DNA of 9,753 nucleotides. Origin: Burkholderiales bacterium (GTDB taxonomy: Bacteria; Pseudomonadota; Gammaproteobacteria; Burkholderiales; UBA11063). The notes below the pieces were generated by a model. The model saw nothing but the letters and a program-made list of their open reading frames with translations, did not search any database and was not told the DNA's origin. This document shows, piece after piece, positions 7,305 to 9,753 of the stretch; the stretch's first letter is position 1, and each line of letters begins with the position of its first letter. The position numbers and the translations under genes are program-made. The stretch spans positions 1 through 9,753 of the forward strand of contig JAPJMP010000213.1 in assembly GCA_026461645.1 (NCBI GenBank). The letters are read 5' to 3'.

Positions 7305-9059
7305 TTATTTAACGCAAATATTTAATTCATCTAATTGGGCCGTAGTTACAAAATTAGGGGCATTAGTTAATAAACACTGCCCGGTTGTAGTTTTAGGCAA
7401 AGCAATAACATCTCGAATTGATTCTGCTTTACACATAATTGCAGCAACTCTATCTAAGCCAAAAGCTAGTCCACCGTGAGGAGGAGCACCAAGTTTTAAA
7501 TTTTCTAATAAGTAACCAAATTTAATTTGTGCTTCTTCTAAACTAAGATTTAATGCGGTAAAAACTTTGGCCTGTGTCTCTGCGTCATGAATTCTAACCG
7601 ATCCACCACCAATTTCAGAACCATTAAGAACCATATCATAAGCTTGAGCTAAACATAATTGTGGATCAGTTAAAAGTAAATTAACATGTTCAGCTTTGGG
7701 CGCTGTAAAAGCATGGTGTGCTGGCATATATTTATTTAATTGTTCATCGTATTCAAACATAGGGAAATCAACAACCCATAGTGGTTGCCATTCGCTAGTA
7801 TATAATTTATATTGGTGGCCGATTTTTAAGCGCAAAGCACCTAAAGCATTGTTAACTACTTTAGATTTATCGGCAACAAACAAAATGGTATCGCCATTTT
7901 GGGCGTTAGTTTTATGCATAATAGTAGTTAGTTCTTCAGCGGAAAAAAACTTAACAATTGAGGAGCTAAGACCTTTGTCATTGAGTTGTGAATTATCAAC
8001 AACTTTAATATAAGCTAAGCCCATTGCTTTATGCTCTTTAACAAAAGTGGTTAATTCATCGATATCTTTTCTGGATAAATTTATTGTTGCTGGAATAACT
8101 AAAGCGGCAATTCGGCCATTTCCCATATTAGCTGTTGCATGAAAAACTTTAAAACTACAGTTTTTAAACTCATGTGTAAAATCAATAAATTTTAGTGGAA
8201 TGCGTAAATCAGGTTTATCCGATCCATATAAAGACATTGCATCAGCATACGGCATTACTGGAAATGGAGGGAGGTCTACATTTAAAACCTGTTTAAAAAC
8301 ATGGCGCATTAGGCTTTCATTTATTGCCCGAATTTCCTCTTCAGTTAAAAATGAAGTTTCGATATCGACCTGCGTAAATTCTGGTTGTCGATCCGCTCTT
8401 AGTTCTTCATCCCGAAAACAGCGCACAATTTGATAATAGCGATCAAATCCTGCCACCATTAATAATTGTTTAAATATTTGTGGAGATTGTGGTAAGGCAT
8501 AAAATTTACCTTTATTGATTCGCGAAGGAACTAAAAAGTCGCGCGCGCCACCAGGAGTTGATAATGTAAGAAAAGGTGTTTCAATATCAATAAACCCATG
8601 ATTATCTAAGAACTCTCGAATTGTTCGAGTTATTTTATAGCGAGTTAAAATATTTTTTTGCATTTTTTGTCCGCGAAGATCAATTATACGATAACTCATA
8701 CGATTCAATTCGCTAGTAGTTTCATCATCAACAAGAATAGGTAAACTAGTTGAAGTATTTAGAATCGTAATTACTTGTGCTATAACCTCGATATCTCCTG
8801 TTTTTAAATCAGGATTTGGCTGTGGTCGATTGCGAACTAAACCATGCACTTCAATTACAAATTCCGGTTTTAACTCAAGGGCTAAATTAAAACATGGGCT
8901 ATTAGGTTCTACTATTATTTGTAGTAGTCCTTCTCGATCGCGTAAATCACAAAAAATCACACCACCTAAATCTCGTCTTTTATGTACCCAGCCTTTAATT
9001 ACTACCTGTTGGTTTAAATATTTATTTGTAATTAGTCCGCAATAATTAGTTCTTTGCAT
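7305..9059 (-). CDS. aspS: Aspartyl-tRNA synthetase (bacterial type)
   Basis: This 584-residue class II synthetase attaches aspartate to tRNA-Asp in the cytosol. The N-terminal OB-fold anticodon domain (about 1-105) contains [11 protein letters not shown] (23-33). The catalytic core has motif 1 near 150-162, the flipping loop [14 protein letters not shown] (167-180), [11 protein letters not shown] (190-200), motif 2 [21 protein letters not shown] (214-234) and motif 3 GGLAFGLDR (529-537). The bacterial GAD insertion lies at about 290-420. HHAFTAPK (448-455) and GGGSVRIHD (484-492) supply further aspartate and ATP contacts. Two points stand out. The flipping-loop Glu, equivalent to E. coli Glu171, is Gly170. 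Residue 31 is Leu, as in discriminating AspRS, rather than the His of Pseudomonas-type enzymes. The ATG is 18 bp after the DUF502 gene and preceded by GAAGAAGAG. The DUF502-aspS neighbourhood is common in beta/gammaproteobacteria. Confidence 0.97.
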   Translation of the reverse strand: MQRTNYCGLITNKYLNQQVVIKGWVHKRRDLGGVIFCDLRDREGLLQIIVEPNSPCFNLALELKPEFVIEVHGLVRNRPQPNPDLKTGDIEVIAQVITILNTSTSLPILVDDETTSELNRMSYRIIDLRGQKMQKNILTRYKITRTIREFLDNHGFIDIETPFLTLSTPGGARDFLVPSRINKGKFYALPQSPQIFKQLLMVAGFDRYYQIVRCFRDEELRADRQPEFTQVDIETSFLTEEEIRAINESLMRHVFKQVLNVDLPPFPVMPYADAMSLYGSDKPDLRIPLKFIDFTHEFKNCSFKVFHATANMGNGRIAALVIPATINLSRKDIDELTTFVKEHKAMGLAYIKVVDNSQLNDKGLSSSIVKFFSAEELTTIMHKTNAQNGDTILFVADKSKVVNNALGALRLKIGHQYKLYTSEWQPLWVVDFPMFEYDEQLNKYMPAHHAFTAPKAEHVNLLLTDPQLCLAQAYDMVLNGSEIGGGSVRIHDAETQAKVFTALNLSLEEAQIKFGYLLENLKLGAPPHGGLAFGLDRVAAIMCKAESIRDVIALPKTTTGQCLLTNAPNFVTTAQLDELNICVK

Positions 9060-9077
9060 TTTTACTCTTCTTCAAAA

Positions 9078-9680
9078 TTAATTAGTTGGAGTTTTGGGGT
9101 TAATCGTGCCCATGGAAATTACATAACGCAATGCTTCATCAACACTTAAGTCTAAATCTAAGCAATCTTCTTTCTTCACCATTATAAAATATCCGGAAGT
9201 TGGGTTTGGAGTTGTAGGAATGTAAACATTAATAAAATTATTGACTATATCATCACTAAAAACACCATTAAAAGGTTTACCTGTGATAAAGGCAATTGTC
9301 CAAGTATTATGATTGGGGAATCTAACTAATAATGCTTGCCTAAAAGCATTACCGGAGTCAGATAATAAGGTGTCACTAACTTGCTTAACCCCTTTATATA
9401 TTGATTTAACTATGGGAATGTGTAAAATTAATTTGTTTCCAAGGTCAAACAATTTTTGTCCTAAAATATTAGTAGCAATCATGCCGGTTACTAGTAATAA
9501 AACAACTGCAAATATAATTTCACTTCCAGGAATATGAATATTAAATAAATATTCACTATTTAATTGATGAGGAATAACTGAAGTTGCAAAATTAATAATA
9601 AAAGATAATATCCAAATTGTTAAGGCAATAGGTAGCCAAATTAAAATTCCGGCAAGAAGATGGTTTTTAATTTTTTTCAT
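9078..9680 (-). CDS. DUF502 family inner-membrane protein
   Basis: This is a 200-residue protein from the preferred ATG at 9680. It opens MKKIKNHLLAGILIWLPIALT, the usual DUF502 start: a short basic stretch then a membrane helix. A second helix covers about residues 44-65 and is followed by a soluble C-terminal half. Family hallmarks are PIVKSIYKGVKQVSDTLLS, VYIPTTPNPTSGYF and VDEALRYVISMG. The biochemical role is not established, and the protein should sit in the inner membrane. An in-frame GTG at 9695 would add MYKLV. I prefer the ATG because the family start aligns there, but neither codon has a clear Shine-Dalgarno. It is the first gene of the probable six-gene minus-strand operon, with an extended -10 promoter just upstream, and aspS follows 18 bp later. 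Confidence 0.92.
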   Translation of the reverse strand: MKKIKNHLLAGILIWLPIALTIWILSFIINFATSVIPHQLNSEYLFNIHIPGSEIIFAVVLLLVTGMIATNILGQKLFDLGNKLILHIPIVKSIYKGVKQVSDTLLSDSGNAFRQALLVRFPNHNTWTIAFITGKPFNGVFSDDIVNNFINVYIPTTPNPTSGYFIMVKKEDCLDLDLSVDEALRYVISMGTINPKTPTN

Positions 9681-9718
9681 AACTAGTTTATACACAATTC
9701 TAGATTTAATAATGCCTA

Positions 9719-9727
9719 ATTATAGCA
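9719..9727 (-). promoter_or_regulatory. Extended -10 promoter for the DUF502-aspS-metF-metH-hldA operon
   Basis: On the minus strand this reads TGCTATAAT, a perfect extended -10 with TATAAT at 9724-9719. The -35 region is only AT-rich and close to the window end. Transcription would start near 9712, leaving a leader of about 32 nt to the ATG at 9680. No other equally good promoter is seen in the short gaps farther down, so it may drive all six genes. Confidence 0.6.
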
Positions 9728-9753
9728 TATAAGGTAATTTTTACATATAAAGC

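Noticed and set aside
7696..8013. Plus-strand open frame of 105 codons antisense to aspS
   Set aside because: It is covered by the conserved catalytic and GAD regions of aspS and shows no protein family features. The same holds for the shorter antisense frames at 5785-5988, 7285-7479, 8200-8433, 8830-9045 and 9313-9537.

Overview
This window comes from an AT-rich (roughly one-third GC by eye) Gram-negative bacterium. It is almost fully coding: six genes in a row on the minus strand and one gene on the plus strand at the left edge. The DUF502 membrane protein next to aspS, the BPSS1780-type membrane protein, the E. coli-like five-module MetH and the stand-alone heptose-7-phosphate kinase HldA together suggest an AT-rich Pseudomonadota of the beta/gamma group with an LPS heptose core. 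I cannot name the genus from sequence alone.

Layout. Plus strand: an extended -10 promoter (49-57) drives a BPSS1780-family membrane protein (88-768). Minus strand, read right to left: an extended -10 promoter (9719-9727), a DUF502 membrane protein (9680-9078), aspS (9059-7305), metF (7265-6309), metH (6294-2620), hldA (2602-1634) and a RibD-C/DHFR-fold reductase-like gene (1627-755). Gaps between the minus-strand genes are only 39, 18, 17, 14 and 6 bp, and I see no terminator between them. They are therefore probably one transcript, starting near 9712. That operon runs tail-to-tail into the plus-strand gene, and the two terminal coding regions overlap by 14 bp (755-768).

How the genes fit together. 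metF makes 5-methyl-THF and metH uses it to methylate homocysteine, so the two form a complete methyl-transfer pair. aspS charges tRNA-Asp and hldA feeds ADP-heptose synthesis for LPS core; both look like housekeeping genes sharing the transcript. The last gene has the fold used by RibD reductase domains and some dihydrofolate reductases. It lies downstream of two folate-dependent enzymes and lacks the usual EGGP-type motif, which makes its function the most open question here.

Most of the window is ordinary core metabolism. I see no CRISPR, phage, transposon, toxin-antitoxin or defence genes. The points worth checking are the orphan reductase, a Glu-to-Gly change in the AspRS flipping loop, a discriminating-type residue in AspRS, a MetF that reminds me of Bacteroidota enzymes, the overlapping gene ends, and matching extended -10 promoters at both ends.
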